From positions 1-7,131 of the forward strand of contig JAGAYQ010000395.1 in the NCBI GenBank assembly GCA_017940445.1: a stretch of 7,131 nucleotides of DNA, read 5' to 3'. Source of the DNA: Pyramidobacter sp. GTDB taxonomy: Bacteria; Synergistota; Synergistia; Synergistales; Dethiosulfovibrionaceae. Positions within the stretch are counted from its first letter, which is position 1, and every line of letters begins with the position of its first letter. The translations under genes were made by a program, and so were the position numbers. This document shows, one piece after another, positions 1 through 5,904 of the stretch. The notes under the pieces are model-generated. The model saw only the letters and a list, made by a program, of their open reading frames with translations, did not search any database and was not told where the DNA came from.

Positions 1-17
1 AGAAGGGAGTCGGTTTT

Positions 18-1400
18 GTGAGCTACATTGGTATTGGCATCATCTCGCTGTTCAGCTTCGTTGCCACGAGTTTCCTCTGCAACATCGTGCTGAAGCGCAA
101 GATGGGCGAGGCGATGATGTGGGGCGTGATCGTGCTTCTGATCATCGGCACGTGCTTCGACGGCAAGAATCTGTGGGTGTCGGTGAAGGATATGACGATC
201 TACGCCGGCAAGCAGGAGGTCGTTTACGCGGGCATGGCGTTTGCGTTCATGGCTTACATGATGGAGCAGACGGGCATCATCGACCGTCTTGTGAACATCC
301 TTAACGCGCTGCTGGGCCGTCTGCCTGGCGGTTCGGGCTATGTCGCGACGATCGGCTGCGCTCTGTTCGGCATGATCAACGGCGTGGCGACGGCCAGCAC
401 AGCGGCTATCGGCGCAGTGACGATCCCCTGGATGATCGAGAGCGGCTGGAGCCGCGAGCGCGCTGCGGCGATCGTCTCGGGCAACGGCGGTCTGGGCAAT
501 ATTTTCCCGCCTTCGTCGGTCATGCTGCTGTTCCTTGGCTTTGAAGCGGTGGCCAAGGAGCTGACGGCCAGTCAGCTGTACGTGGGTCTGATGGGCCTGG
601 GCGCGATCGTGCTTGTGGTGCGTCTGTTCATCGTCTTCATCTTCGCCAAGCAGGAGGGCGTGAAGGCGGTGTCTGAGGACAAGATCATGCCGATCGGCAA
701 GGCTCTGCGCGAGAATGGCTCGTCGCTGATCATCTTCCTCGGCGTGGCGATTCCTCTGCTGCTCACGATGGGCCCGACGGGCGCGTGGGTGAAGGGCATC
801 CTGGCTCCCACCAAGGGCGCGGCCAAGGCTATTTCGCTGATTTACTACATCCCGCTGCTGATCACGTTCTTCACGATCATCGAGGGCTGGAAGTCGCTTC
901 CTCACACGCCGGCGGGCATCTGGAAGCTGGTCATGGGCAGCGTGAGCCGCTTCTATGACCTGGGCGCGCTGCTGTTCTTCGCGTTCTGCTCGTCGCGTCT
1001 GCTCACCAAGCTGCACATGAGCGAGGAGTTCACGGCGATCTTCAACGCGATGGCCGGTCTGTCGCCTATCGTCATCGTCCTTACGATCTGCGGCATCATC
1101 ACGGCGATGGTCGGTCCGTTCAACGCGACGGCGACGACGACGGCTATGGGCGCGGTGTGCTTCGCGGCGATGCGCTCGATCGGTCTGGCTCCGGTCACGG
1201 CTGCGGTGGCGTTCATCAATCTGGTCTCCAACCAGAGCTGCGTGCCGCCCAACTCGGGCTCGATCTACATCGCGGCGAGCATCGCGGGCGTCGACGAGCC
1301 GACGAAGATCTTCAAGGATCTGGTGCTGTACTACGCGATCCCCGAAGTGATCATCGTCATTCTCGTCTGCCTGAAGATCATCCCCATCATCGGCGCCTAG
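18..1400 (+). CDS. TRAP transporter large permease, DctM family
   Basis: This is the probable ion-driven, multi-pass inner-membrane permease of a TRAP uptake system, which normally works with a periplasmic binding protein (DctP) and a small membrane subunit (DctQ). The 460-residue product is almost entirely hydrophobic helices and shows the two related halves of the DctM family. In the N half, GMINGVATASTAAIG (118-132) is followed by GNGGLGNIFPPSS (155-167). In the C half, GPFNATATTTAMG (366-378) is followed by SNQSCVPPNSG (404-414). These paired glycine/threonine and proline segments are the re-entrant, substrate- and Na+-binding regions of the family. The length is slightly above the usual roughly 430 residues. 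The GTG start is chosen because AAGGGAG lies 8 nt upstream and a membrane helix begins at once; the 17 nt before it contain no in-frame stop, so an upstream start is not excluded. The substrate cannot be told from sequence. Family assignment is firm. Confidence 0.92.
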   Translation: MSYIGIGIISLFSFVATSFLCNIVLKRKMGEAMMWGVIVLLIIGTCFDGKNLWVSVKDMTIYAGKQEVVYAGMAFAFMAYMMEQTGIIDRLVNILNALLGRLPGGSGYVATIGCALFGMINGVATASTAAIGAVTIPWMIESGWSRERAAAIVSGNGGLGNIFPPSSVMLLFLGFEAVAKELTASQLYVGLMGLGAIVLVVRLFIVFIFAKQEGVKAVSEDKIMPIGKALRENGSSLIIFLGVAIPLLLTMGPTGAWVKGILAPTKGAAKAISLIYYIPLLITFFTIIEGWKSLPHTPAGIWKLVMGSVSRFYDLGALLFFAFCSSRLLTKLHMSEEFTAIFNAMAGLSPIVIVLTICGIITAMVGPFNATATTTAMGAVCFAAMRSIGLAPVTAAVAFINLVSNQSCVPPNSGSIYIAASIAGVDEPTKIFKDLVLYYAIPEVIIVILVCLKIIPIIGA

Positions 1401-1412
1401 GAGGTCGTTCTC

Positions 1413-1652
1413 ATGAAAAACGTTATTTACAACCTTTCGCGCTTTGTCTTCGGCGTCACGCTGCTGGCTTTCTTCGGCATGGGCTTTGCGGTGGTTTTCA
1501 CGCAGGCGTACGCGCTGTGCGTGGGCGACTCGGCGCTGGTGAAGCGCATCGCCGATCTGCTCAAGGACAATTCGGCTTACGTCTCCACGGTGTGCGCGTT
1601 CGCGGGCTATCTGTGCTACTACACGAAGCCGGCGAAGAAAAAGAGCGCTTGA
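1413..1652 (+). CDS. Small two-helix membrane protein coupled to the TRAP permease
   Basis: I do not recognise a named family. The 79-residue product has two likely membrane helices, about residues 11-35 (rich in F, V, G, A) and 53-71 (ending LCYYTKP). They are joined by a short charged stretch (VKRIADLLKDN), and the protein ends in a lysine-rich tail (KPAKKKSA), which would tend to stay in the cytoplasm. The ATG lies 12 nt after the permease stop, and the Shine-Dalgarno sequence AGGAGG overlaps that stop (1399-1404), so the two genes are almost certainly co-transcribed and perhaps translationally coupled. A strong terminator follows at once, making this the last gene of the operon. Position suggests a subunit or accessory factor of the transporter. 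A normal DctQ has about four helices and roughly 160 residues, so this would be a reduced or unrelated replacement. That role is inference. Confidence 0.75.
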   Translation: MKNVIYNLSRFVFGVTLLAFFGMGFAVVFTQAYALCVGDSALVKRIADLLKDNSAYVSTVCAFAGYLCYYTKPAKKKSA

Positions 1653-1667
1653 TCATTTTTCACGCTT

Positions 1668-1709
1668 AAAAAGACCGGGCTTTCCCGTTTGGGAAGGTCC
1701 GGTCTTTTT
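1668..1709 (+). terminator. Intrinsic terminator of the TRAP operon
   Basis: A near-perfect hairpin begins 15 nt after the stop of the small membrane protein. The outer arms AAAAAGACCGG (1668-1678) and CCGGTCTTTTT (1699-1709) pair fully. The inner arms pair through CCC/GGG with two G-T wobbles around the GTTT loop (1687-1690). The stem is about 19 bp and ends in five T on the + strand. The five A at its left edge could also give some function in reverse. Confidence 0.92.
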
Positions 1710-1711
1710 CG

Positions 1712-1740
1712 TTGACACGGGAGATTCCCGGAACTATGAT
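1712..1740 (+). promoter_or_regulatory. Sigma70-type promoter of the deacetylase gene
   Basis: TTGACA (1712-1717, perfect -35) and TATGAT (1735-1740, five of six for -10) are separated by exactly 17 bp. Initiation would be expected near 1747, giving a short leader of about 27 nt before the ATG at 1774. The -35 box starts only 2 nt after the preceding terminator stem, so the deacetylase is insulated from the TRAP operon and has its own strong start. Confidence 0.82.
1718..1730. promoter_or_regulatory. Short dyad in the promoter spacer, possible operator
   Basis: CGGGA (1718-1722) and TCCCG (1726-1730) form a perfect 5-bp inverted repeat around GAT, filling most of the gap between the -35 and -10 boxes. 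A repressor bound there would block RNA polymerase. The arms are short, so chance is possible; no regulator gene is visible in the window. Confidence 0.3.
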
Positions 1741-1757
1741 GGTTTTGTTCCTACGGC

Positions 1758-1765
1758 AAAGGAGG
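1758..1765 (+). promoter_or_regulatory. Ribosome binding site that fixes the deacetylase start
   Basis: AAAGGAGG is nearly the full anti-16S complement. It lies 8 nt before the ATG at 1774, which is ideal, and only 2 nt before the in-frame TTG at 1768. The ATG at 1774 is therefore the real start. Confidence 0.85.
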
Positions 1766-1773
1766 TTTTGCCC

Positions 1774-2688
1774 ATGCTCAGAAAAGCACTCATCGTCCTG
1801 CTGTCAGTGTTCTGTCTGACTCGCGCCGCGTCCGCCGTGACGGCTGTGCCGGTGCTGATGTTTCACCGTGTCTGCGACGCGCCCAAGTATCCTGAAGAGA
1901 TCTCGACGGCGCAGCTGGAGGCGCTTTTCAATTTTTTATGGAAAAGCGGCTGGGCTCCGGCCAGCGTGTCTGACCTCGCTGCCGGCCGCCTTGACGAGGT
2001 CGTGCCCAGGGGGAAAAAGCCCGTGGTGCTGACGATCGACGACGGGCATCCGAGTGTGATCTACAGCGCCGCGCAGCATCCGGCGCTGAAGCTGAACAAC
2101 CGCAAATCGTTCCTGACGGTGCTGTGCGAAACGTGCCGGGCTCACAGGCTGGAGCCGCGGGCGACGGCCTTTATCAGCGAAAGCGGGGGCTACTTCGGCG
2201 GGCGTGAAAGGCTCTCATCGGCGCTCGCACGCATCCATAACTCCGCGCCGAACTTTGAAGCGGGCTATCACACGCGCGCGCACAAGCTGATGAAAAGCAT
2301 GACGCCCGCGCAGTTTCGCGCCGCGCTTGTCTCGCAGCGCGAACAGTTCCGCAGTCTCGGCGTGCTGAAATCCATCGCGCCCGTGCTGGCCTATCCATAT
2401 GGGATCGCGCCGGCCTTCGGACCGCAGTCGATCCTGAAAGAGCTGGGCTTCACCGCGGCTGTGCTTGCCTTCGCCGGCAACGGCGAGCAGAAATTCAGCC
2501 GCATTCCCCGCTGCCGCTATGACGGCACGCTGAAAAGCGACCGCTTCCTCATCCCCCGCACCAGCATCGGCGCGCGCGGCTATGCGTTTCGCAAAAAGGG
2601 ATCCTTTGTGATCGACCCGATCGCCGATTTTAAAAAGGATACCGCATTCCCAGACGTGACGTATTACGTGAGCAAAGGGAAACGATAA
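1774..2688 (+). CDS. Secreted polysaccharide deacetylase (NodB-fold, CE4-like)
   Basis: This is a probable metal-dependent deacetylase acting on N- or O-acetylated sugars of the cell wall or a surface polysaccharide. The 304-residue product opens with a signal peptide (MLRK, a hydrophobic core, then AASA with likely cleavage after residue 21), so it works outside the cytoplasm. VPVLMFHRV (25-33) is the usual first strand of the family. TIDDG (87-91) is motif 1, giving the catalytic base D89 and metal ligand D90. HTRAH (166-170) is motif 2 with metal-binding H166 and H170. LAYPYG (205-210) matches motif 3. An extra segment of roughly 25 residues follows motif 1 (about 92-125), before the strand ATAFIS (131-135), and includes two cysteines (C118, C121) that could pair. 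Expression is from its own promoter, with no partner gene on the same transcript. The family call is firm; the substrate is unknown. Confidence 0.88.
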   Translation: MLRKALIVLLSVFCLTRAASAVTAVPVLMFHRVCDAPKYPEEISTAQLEALFNFLWKSGWAPASVSDLAAGRLDEVVPRGKKPVVLTIDDGHPSVIYSAAQHPALKLNNRKSFLTVLCETCRAHRLEPRATAFISESGGYFGGRERLSSALARIHNSAPNFEAGYHTRAHKLMKSMTPAQFRAALVSQREQFRSLGVLKSIAPVLAYPYGIAPAFGPQSILKELGFTAAVLAFAGNGEQKFSRIPRCRYDGTLKSDRFLIPRTSIGARGYAFRKKGSFVIDPIADFKKDTAFPDVTYYVSKGKR

Positions 2689-2695
2689 AGAAAAA

Positions 2696-2729
2696 AGCCC
2701 GGCACCCCGTTCATGTGGGGTGCCGGGCT
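2696..2729 (-). terminator. Intrinsic terminator between convergent genes
   Basis: AGCCCGGCACCCC (2696-2708) pairs perfectly with GGGGTGCCGGGCT (2717-2729), giving a 13-bp GC-rich stem with an 8-nt loop. Read on the - strand the stem is followed by a run of six T (2691-2696), so it is a complete terminator for the DUF1508 gene. On the + strand no T-run follows, so for the deacetylase transcript, which stops 7 nt before the stem, it would act only as a weak terminator or a 3'-end barrier. Confidence 0.88.
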
Positions 2730-2747
2730 CGCATGCCCGTAATAGAT

Positions 2748-3134
2748 TTACGCTTTTGCCTCGGTCTCGGCCATTTCGATGGCCGCGGTCGGGGCGTTCT
2801 TTTTGACGCTTTCGATGCCGTTCAGGCAGCCGGCTTTGGCCTTGTAGCCTTCGGAGGTGGCAATGATCTGGCCGTTGCGGGCCTTGAGGCGGAAACGGAA
2901 CTCGCCGGCTTTGTCGGTGTAGAGTTCGAACTTGGGGTTCTTCGCCACGGCAAAACCTTCGACGGTCTGATCTTCCACGGCGGCGACGGCAGCGTTTTTC
3001 ACGACGCTGTCGATGCCCTTGCGGCAGCCGGGTTCGGCGGTGTACACCTCGGACGTGGCGATCACTTCGCCGTTGGCAGCTTTGAGGTCGAACTTGACGC
3101 CCTTGGCGGTTGGCTTGATGACGAACTTTGACAT
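2748..3134 (-). CDS. Tandem DUF1508 (YegP-like) protein
   Basis: This 128-residue cytoplasmic protein consists of two DUF1508 repeats, about residues 4-48 and 68-114. Each has the pattern of a strand pair (KFDLKAANGEVIATSE; FRFRLKARNGQIIATSE) followed by a helix with G-C-x-x-G-I-[DE]-S-V-x-K-N-A. The second copy is close to the family consensus; the first is more diverged. Family members such as E. coli YegP fold as small alpha/beta repeats and have no established biochemical role. The C-terminus is a short alanine/glutamate-rich tail. The start is ATG 3134 because AAGGGAGG lies 8 nt upstream; an upstream in-frame ATG at 3158 has no such site. The preceding M20 gene ends 88 nt away, with a weak terminator and an AT-rich promoter-like stretch between, so the gene is probably expressed alone. 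Confidence 0.9.
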   Translation of the reverse strand: MSKFVIKPTAKGVKFDLKAANGEVIATSEVYTAEPGCRKGIDSVVKNAAVAAVEDQTVEGFAVAKNPKFELYTDKAGEFRFRLKARNGQIIATSEGYKAKAGCLNGIESVKKNAPTAAIEMAETEAKA

Positions 3135-3142
3135 GATCGTTT

Positions 3143-3150
3143 CCTCCCTT
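3143..3150 (-). promoter_or_regulatory. Ribosome binding site that fixes the DUF1508 start
   Basis: On the - strand AAGGGAGG occurs 8 nt before the ATG at 3134-3132. It lies downstream of the alternative ATG at 3158, so the shorter 128-residue product is the likely one. Confidence 0.82.
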
Positions 3151-3176
3151 ATATGCATTGAAAAGTTAGTGTCTTT

Positions 3177-3205
3177 AGATTATCACGCTTTTGTCAAAAA
3201 TACAA
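3177..3205 (-). promoter_or_regulatory. Possible promoter of the DUF1508 gene
   Basis: The stretch 3158-3214 is strikingly AT-rich compared with its surroundings. On the - strand GATAAT (3184-3179) matches five of six -10 positions, but the best -35 (TTGTAT, 3205-3200) is weak and only 15 bp away. The pair TTGTAT and TAATCT (3182-3177) has a 17-bp spacer but a poor -10. A promoter here is likely; its exact boxes are not settled. Confidence 0.38.
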
Positions 3206-3207
3206 GT

Positions 3208-3237
3208 AAAAAATCGTCCGAGTCATTTCGTCACGAT
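3208..3237 (-). terminator. Weak terminator overlapping the M20 stop codon
   Basis: On the - strand ATCGT (3237-3233) can pair with ACGAT (3217-3213), with an inner CGA/TCG extension, followed by six T (3213-3208). The stem is short and interrupted and includes the end of the coding sequence, so termination may be partial and some read-through into the DUF1508 gene is possible. Confidence 0.4.
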
Positions 3238-4488
3238 CGAGCCGAACTCACCGTCGATCCCCGCGGCCATCAGCAGCACGAGCGCGAGGTGCTGCACGGC
3301 CTTGTGAGCGTTCACGATGTGCAGTTTCTCGTCGAGGCTGTGGTTGTGGACGCGCTTCGAGTTCTCGTCGGGCGCCCAGGCGCGGCCCATGCACAGCGCG
3401 GGAATGCCTTTGCTGATCGCGATGTTGGCATTGGTGCTGCCGCCCTCCTCCAGCCAGGGGGCGGCTTCCAGAGCGCTGAGGCTGAGCCAGGCCGTCTCCA
3501 CGAGCGGAGAATGAGCATCCTGCGTGCCGCCGGGGATGTCGCAGAGGATGCGCGAGCTCACTTCGATCTCGTTTTTGCCCCACTTCTGCGATTCCTCGCG
3601 GGCCGACGTTTCGACCGCGTCGAAGACGGCCTTTTTGACAGCGGCGAACTCTTCCGCGCCGTTGGAGCGGAAGTTGATGATAAACGACGCCTCAGAGGCA
3701 ATGGCGTGGACGCCGGAGATGTTCCCGGCGTGGAAATTGGACACGGCAAACGTCGTCTTGGGCGAAGAAGGCACTTCGAGCGCGGCGATCTTCGCCACAG
3801 CACGCGCGGCGGCGTGGACGGGCTGAGCTACGGTGCCGAACGCCGACCAGGCGTGTCCGCCCTGGCCGCGGAACGTAAACTCCCAGGTCTGGCACAGCGT
3901 CGCTTCATAGATGATGCGGCTCATGTCGTTGCTGTCGACGCTGAGCGAAATGTCGATCTCCGGGTGCTCGTCGAGAAAGTCCTTCATGCCGCCAAGCGCG
4001 CCGGTGCCCTCTTCGCGCGTCGTGCCGACGAAGTACACATCGCCCGTCGTCTTCACGTTCGCGGCATTCAGCCCGCGCAGCAGCGACAGCAGCATGGCCA
4101 GCGCCCGCGTGTCGTCGCCCACTCCCGGAGCGTAGAGAAAGCCGTCGCGCTCCTCTACTCCCTTCACCGAGCCGAACGGAAACACCGTGTCGAGATGCCC
4201 TTCGATGACCACTTTCGGGCCGTTCCCGCTGCCGCGCCGCAGGCCGATCACGCAGCCGCCGCGGCCCGTGTGAACATCTTCCAGTCCCAGATCTTTCAGC
4301 TTCTGAGCAAAAACTGCCGCGCGCTTTTCCTCGTGATGCGTGGGCGCTTCGATGAGCACCAGCTCCTTCAGCTCATCGATCGATTTTCTCTCGTCGGCCT
4401 TGATAAAATCAAGGACCTTGCGGACCTTCTCAAGCTTCATCATCGCTTCGAACTGCGAACGGACCTTGGGCGACTTCACTTCGTACAT
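3223..4488 (-). CDS. M20-family metallopeptidase (PepT/ArgE/DapE-like)
   Basis: This is a probable cytoplasmic di-zinc exopeptidase or amidohydrolase that removes a residue from small peptides or acylated amino acids. The 421-residue length suits the family. GHLDT (97-101) gives ligand H98 and D100. GVGDD (122-126) gives the bridging aspartate. TREEGTGALGG (157-167) gives the catalytic E159 and ligand E160. D185 in SVDSND is the likely next ligand, and H383 in HSLDE is the likely last one. Residues about 205-310 form the inserted dimerisation domain, starting at GGHAWS (210-215). GGSTNANIAISKGIPA (349-364) is the substrate-side loop typical of M20. There is no signal peptide. ATG 4488 has AAAGGGGGAG 6 nt upstream. 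The gene has its own promoter and a long structured leader. The residue pattern is closest to the PepT-like branch, but substrate specificity cannot be read from it. Confidence 0.9.
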   Translation of the reverse strand: MYEVKSPKVRSQFEAMMKLEKVRKVLDFIKADERKSIDELKELVLIEAPTHHEEKRAAVFAQKLKDLGLEDVHTGRGGCVIGLRRGSGNGPKVVIEGHLDTVFPFGSVKGVEERDGFLYAPGVGDDTRALAMLLSLLRGLNAANVKTTGDVYFVGTTREEGTGALGGMKDFLDEHPEIDISLSVDSNDMSRIIYEATLCQTWEFTFRGQGGHAWSAFGTVAQPVHAAARAVAKIAALEVPSSPKTTFAVSNFHAGNISGVHAIASEASFIINFRSNGAEEFAAVKKAVFDAVETSAREESQKWGKNEIEVSSRILCDIPGGTQDAHSPLVETAWLSLSALEAAPWLEEGGSTNANIAISKGIPALCMGRAWAPDENSKRVHNHSLDEKLHIVNAHKAVQHLALVLLMAAGIDGEFGSIVTK

Positions 4489-4501
4489 GGGCGGCTCCCC
4501 C

Positions 4502-4516
4502 TTTGATAATTTGATA
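4502..4516. repeat. Tandem TTTGATA heptamers
   Basis: TTTGATA occurs at 4502-4508 and again at 4510-4516, one base apart (8-bp period). They sit directly before the M20 Shine-Dalgarno site. They may be a protein-binding repeat or simply an unstructured AT-rich initiation region. Confidence 0.4.
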
Positions 4517-4520
4517 CTCT

Positions 4521-4546
4521 CTCGCGATTAAAAGGCTCATCGCGAG
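4521..4546. repeat. 8-bp inverted repeat in the M20 leader
   Basis: CTCGCGAT (4521-4528) and ATCGCGAG (4539-4546) are exact inverted copies separated by 10 bp. As RNA they form an 8-bp hairpin about 17 nt before the Shine-Dalgarno site. As DNA the arm centres are 18 bp apart, so a dimeric regulator site is also conceivable. Confidence 0.6.
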
Positions 4547-4565
4547 GTCGCGCCTTGCGGCGCCA

Positions 4566-4595
4566 TAAAACGGCTAAAGTGCGTTAGCCGTTTTA
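4566..4595. repeat. 12-bp perfect hairpin, possible attenuator
   Basis: TAAAACGGCTAA (4566-4577) pairs exactly with TTAGCCGTTTTA (4584-4595) around a 6-nt loop. On the - strand the stem ends in four T, so it resembles a modest terminator. It lies just downstream of the predicted M20 transcription start and so would be the first structure in the leader. It could attenuate the M20 gene, or act as a backup to the terminator at 4658-4692. Confidence 0.6.
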
Positions 4596-4620
4596 ACGAA
4601 AACTCGTATGAACTGGCCCG

Positions 4621-4649
4621 ATTATACCGTTATTCGCGTCACTTTCCAA
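4621..4649 (-). promoter_or_regulatory. Sigma70-type promoter of the M20 gene
   Basis: On the - strand TTGGAA (4649-4644, four of six) and a perfect TATAAT (4626-4621) are separated by 17 bp. The site lies immediately after the terminator of the upstream amidohydrolase gene, which supports a separate transcription unit. The predicted start is near 4615. Confidence 0.75.
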
Positions 4650-4653
4650 CATC

Positions 4654-4692
4654 AAAAAAGAGCCTCCCGCCATGCGGCTGCGGGAGGCTCTT
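4654..4692 (-). terminator. Intrinsic terminator of the flavoprotein-amidohydrolase operon
   Basis: AAGAGCCTCCCGC (4658-4670) pairs perfectly with GCGGGAGGCTCTT (4680-4692), a 13-bp stem with a 9-nt loop. On the - strand it is followed by a T-run (4659-4654). It begins 6 nt after the TAA stop of the amidohydrolase. Confidence 0.92.
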
Positions 4693-4698
4693 GCGCTG

Positions 4699-5883
4699 TT
4701 ACGCCAGCGTTTCTTCCAGGTTGTCGTACACTTCGCCGTCGATGATCGTCTTTTCGCACAGCGTGAAGCTGCTGAAGGGATTGCCGCTCCACACGGCGAG
4801 GTCGGCGTCCTTGCCGGCTTCGATGCTGCCCATGCGCTTGTCGAGGCCGAGCAGCCGGGCGGGGCGGATGGTGAGCGCTTCAAAAGCGCCCTGCTCGCTC
4901 AGGCCGCGGGCGATGCACATGCCGACGAACACGGGCAAAAACTTGGTATTGCCGGCGGTGTCGTGCGTCAGCATAAAGTTGACTCCGGCTTTTTCCATCT
5001 TCGCCGGGGTGGTCAGCTTCGTGCCCCAGATCTCGAACTTGACGGGCTCCATCGTCAGCGGACCGACGACGCAGTCGACGTGATGCTCGCGCAGAAAGTC
5101 GAGGATCTTGTACCCCTCTGTGCAGTGCTCGATGGAGAAATCGAGACCGAATTCCTCGCTGATCCTCACGGCCGTGACGATGTCGTCGGCGCGGTGCGCG
5201 TGGATGCGGGCCTTGCGCTCGCCGCGCACGACGGGGACCAGCTGTTCGAGCATGAAGTCGCGCTTGGGCGCTTTGCTCGGGTCCTTCTCGGCGGCCCTGA
5301 GCGCGTCGGAATACTCCACGGCATCGGACAGCGTCTTGCGGAACACGGCCGCCACGCCCATGCGGGTCATCGGCAGCTTGTCGTGCTCCACGCCGTAGAC
5401 GCGCTTAGGGTTCTCGCCGACGGCGAACTTCATGGGCTCGCTGTCGGGAATGGCCAGGTCGAACACGGTCGTGCCGACTTTCGTCTTGAAGCAGATGCCG
5501 GTTCCGCCGCAGACGTTGGCCGAGCCGGGAAGGGTGCAGCAGGCTGTGAAACCGGCGCCTCTGGCCGCAGCGATGCCCGTATCGAACGGATTGAGCGAGT
5601 CGATGGCCCGCAGCTGGGCCGTGACGGGCGAGGTCTTTTCGTTCACGTCGGGGATGGAAGGCATCGTGCGCGGCTCGTTCATCGTCGAGATGTGCGAGTG
5701 CGCGTCGATAAAGCCGGGCGTCACCCACTTGCCGCTCAGATCGAGTACCTTCGCGCCCTTAGGGACGCGCGGATTCGCGCCGACGGATTTGATCCGGCCG
5801 TTTTCGATGACGACGACGCCTTTCTCGTACGTCTTGCCCGTTACTGTGACGACTTTCGCGTTTTTCAGAACCAAAATAGACAT
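4699..5883 (-). CDS. Metal-dependent amidohydrolase (imidazolonepropionase-like)
   Basis: This is a probable cytoplasmic hydrolase that opens a cyclic amide or cleaves an amide/imide bond. The 394-residue product has the amidohydrolase-superfamily plan: an N-terminal beta sandwich (KNAKVVTVTGK, VVVIENGRIKSVG), the first metal motif GFIDAHSH (57-64; H62 and H64), further ligands in IHAHRADD (227-234; H228/H230) and IEHCTEG (251-257; H253), and D308 in LTHDTAGN. A C-terminal sandwich strand GSIEAGKDADLAVWSGNPF (352-370) closes the barrel. No carboxylated-lysine motif is evident, as in the imidazolonepropionase/guanine-deaminase-type branch. ATG 5883 is preceded 7 nt upstream by GGGAGGAG. Only 21 nt separate it from the flavoprotein stop, so the two are co-transcribed; a strong terminator follows. 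The true substrate is unknown, and it is not necessarily histidine breakdown, since hutU or hutH are not present here. Confidence 0.9.
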   Translation of the reverse strand: MSILVLKNAKVVTVTGKTYEKGVVVIENGRIKSVGANPRVPKGAKVLDLSGKWVTPGFIDAHSHISTMNEPRTMPSIPDVNEKTSPVTAQLRAIDSLNPFDTGIAAARGAGFTACCTLPGSANVCGGTGICFKTKVGTTVFDLAIPDSEPMKFAVGENPKRVYGVEHDKLPMTRMGVAAVFRKTLSDAVEYSDALRAAEKDPSKAPKRDFMLEQLVPVVRGERKARIHAHRADDIVTAVRISEEFGLDFSIEHCTEGYKILDFLREHHVDCVVGPLTMEPVKFEIWGTKLTTPAKMEKAGVNFMLTHDTAGNTKFLPVFVGMCIARGLSEQGAFEALTIRPARLLGLDKRMGSIEAGKDADLAVWSGNPFSSFTLCEKTIIDGEVYDNLEETLA

Positions 5884-5904
5884 GTTTGTTCTCCTCCCGT
5901 TATT

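Larger units (their letters stand above)
4489..4616 (-). promoter_or_regulatory. Structured 5' leader of the M20 gene
   Basis: Transcription from the -10 box at 4626-4621 would start near 4615 and give a leader of about 125 nt. In 5' to 3' order the leader holds a 12-bp hairpin (4595-4566), a small GCGCC/GGCGC hairpin (4563-4550), a CTCGCGAT/ATCGCGAG inverted repeat (4546-4521), two copies of the heptamer TATCAAA (4516-4510 and 4508-4502), and the Shine-Dalgarno site (4504-4495). A 4-bp-plus alternative pairing, AAGGC (4556-4552) with GCCTT (4536-4532), would exclude the 8-bp repeat and is followed by a short T-run. It resembles no riboswitch class I recognise. Confidence 0.45.

Noticed and set aside
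1768..1773. TTG start for the deacetylase
   Set aside because: The Shine-Dalgarno site would be only 2 nt away; the ATG two codons later is at 8 nt and begins a standard signal peptide.
1804..1815. Lipoprotein signal (SVFC, cysteine at residue 14) in the deacetylase
   Set aside because: Phenylalanine just before the cysteine does not fit a lipobox, and AASA seven residues later is a good ordinary signal peptidase site.
2715..3131. A 138-codon glycine-rich open frame on the + strand
   Set aside because: Its apparent internal repeats simply mirror the two DUF1508 repeats on the other strand.
3192..3197. Perfect TTGACA on the - strand upstream of the DUF1508 gene
   Set aside because: No -10-like hexamer occurs 16-18 bp downstream of it; GATAAT is only 7 bp away.
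3013..4506. A 497-codon open frame on the + strand
   Set aside because: It is antisense to the M20 gene, which has complete catalytic motifs and a good ribosome site. The + strand translation is low-complexity R/A/H/V and runs across the DUF1508 start region.
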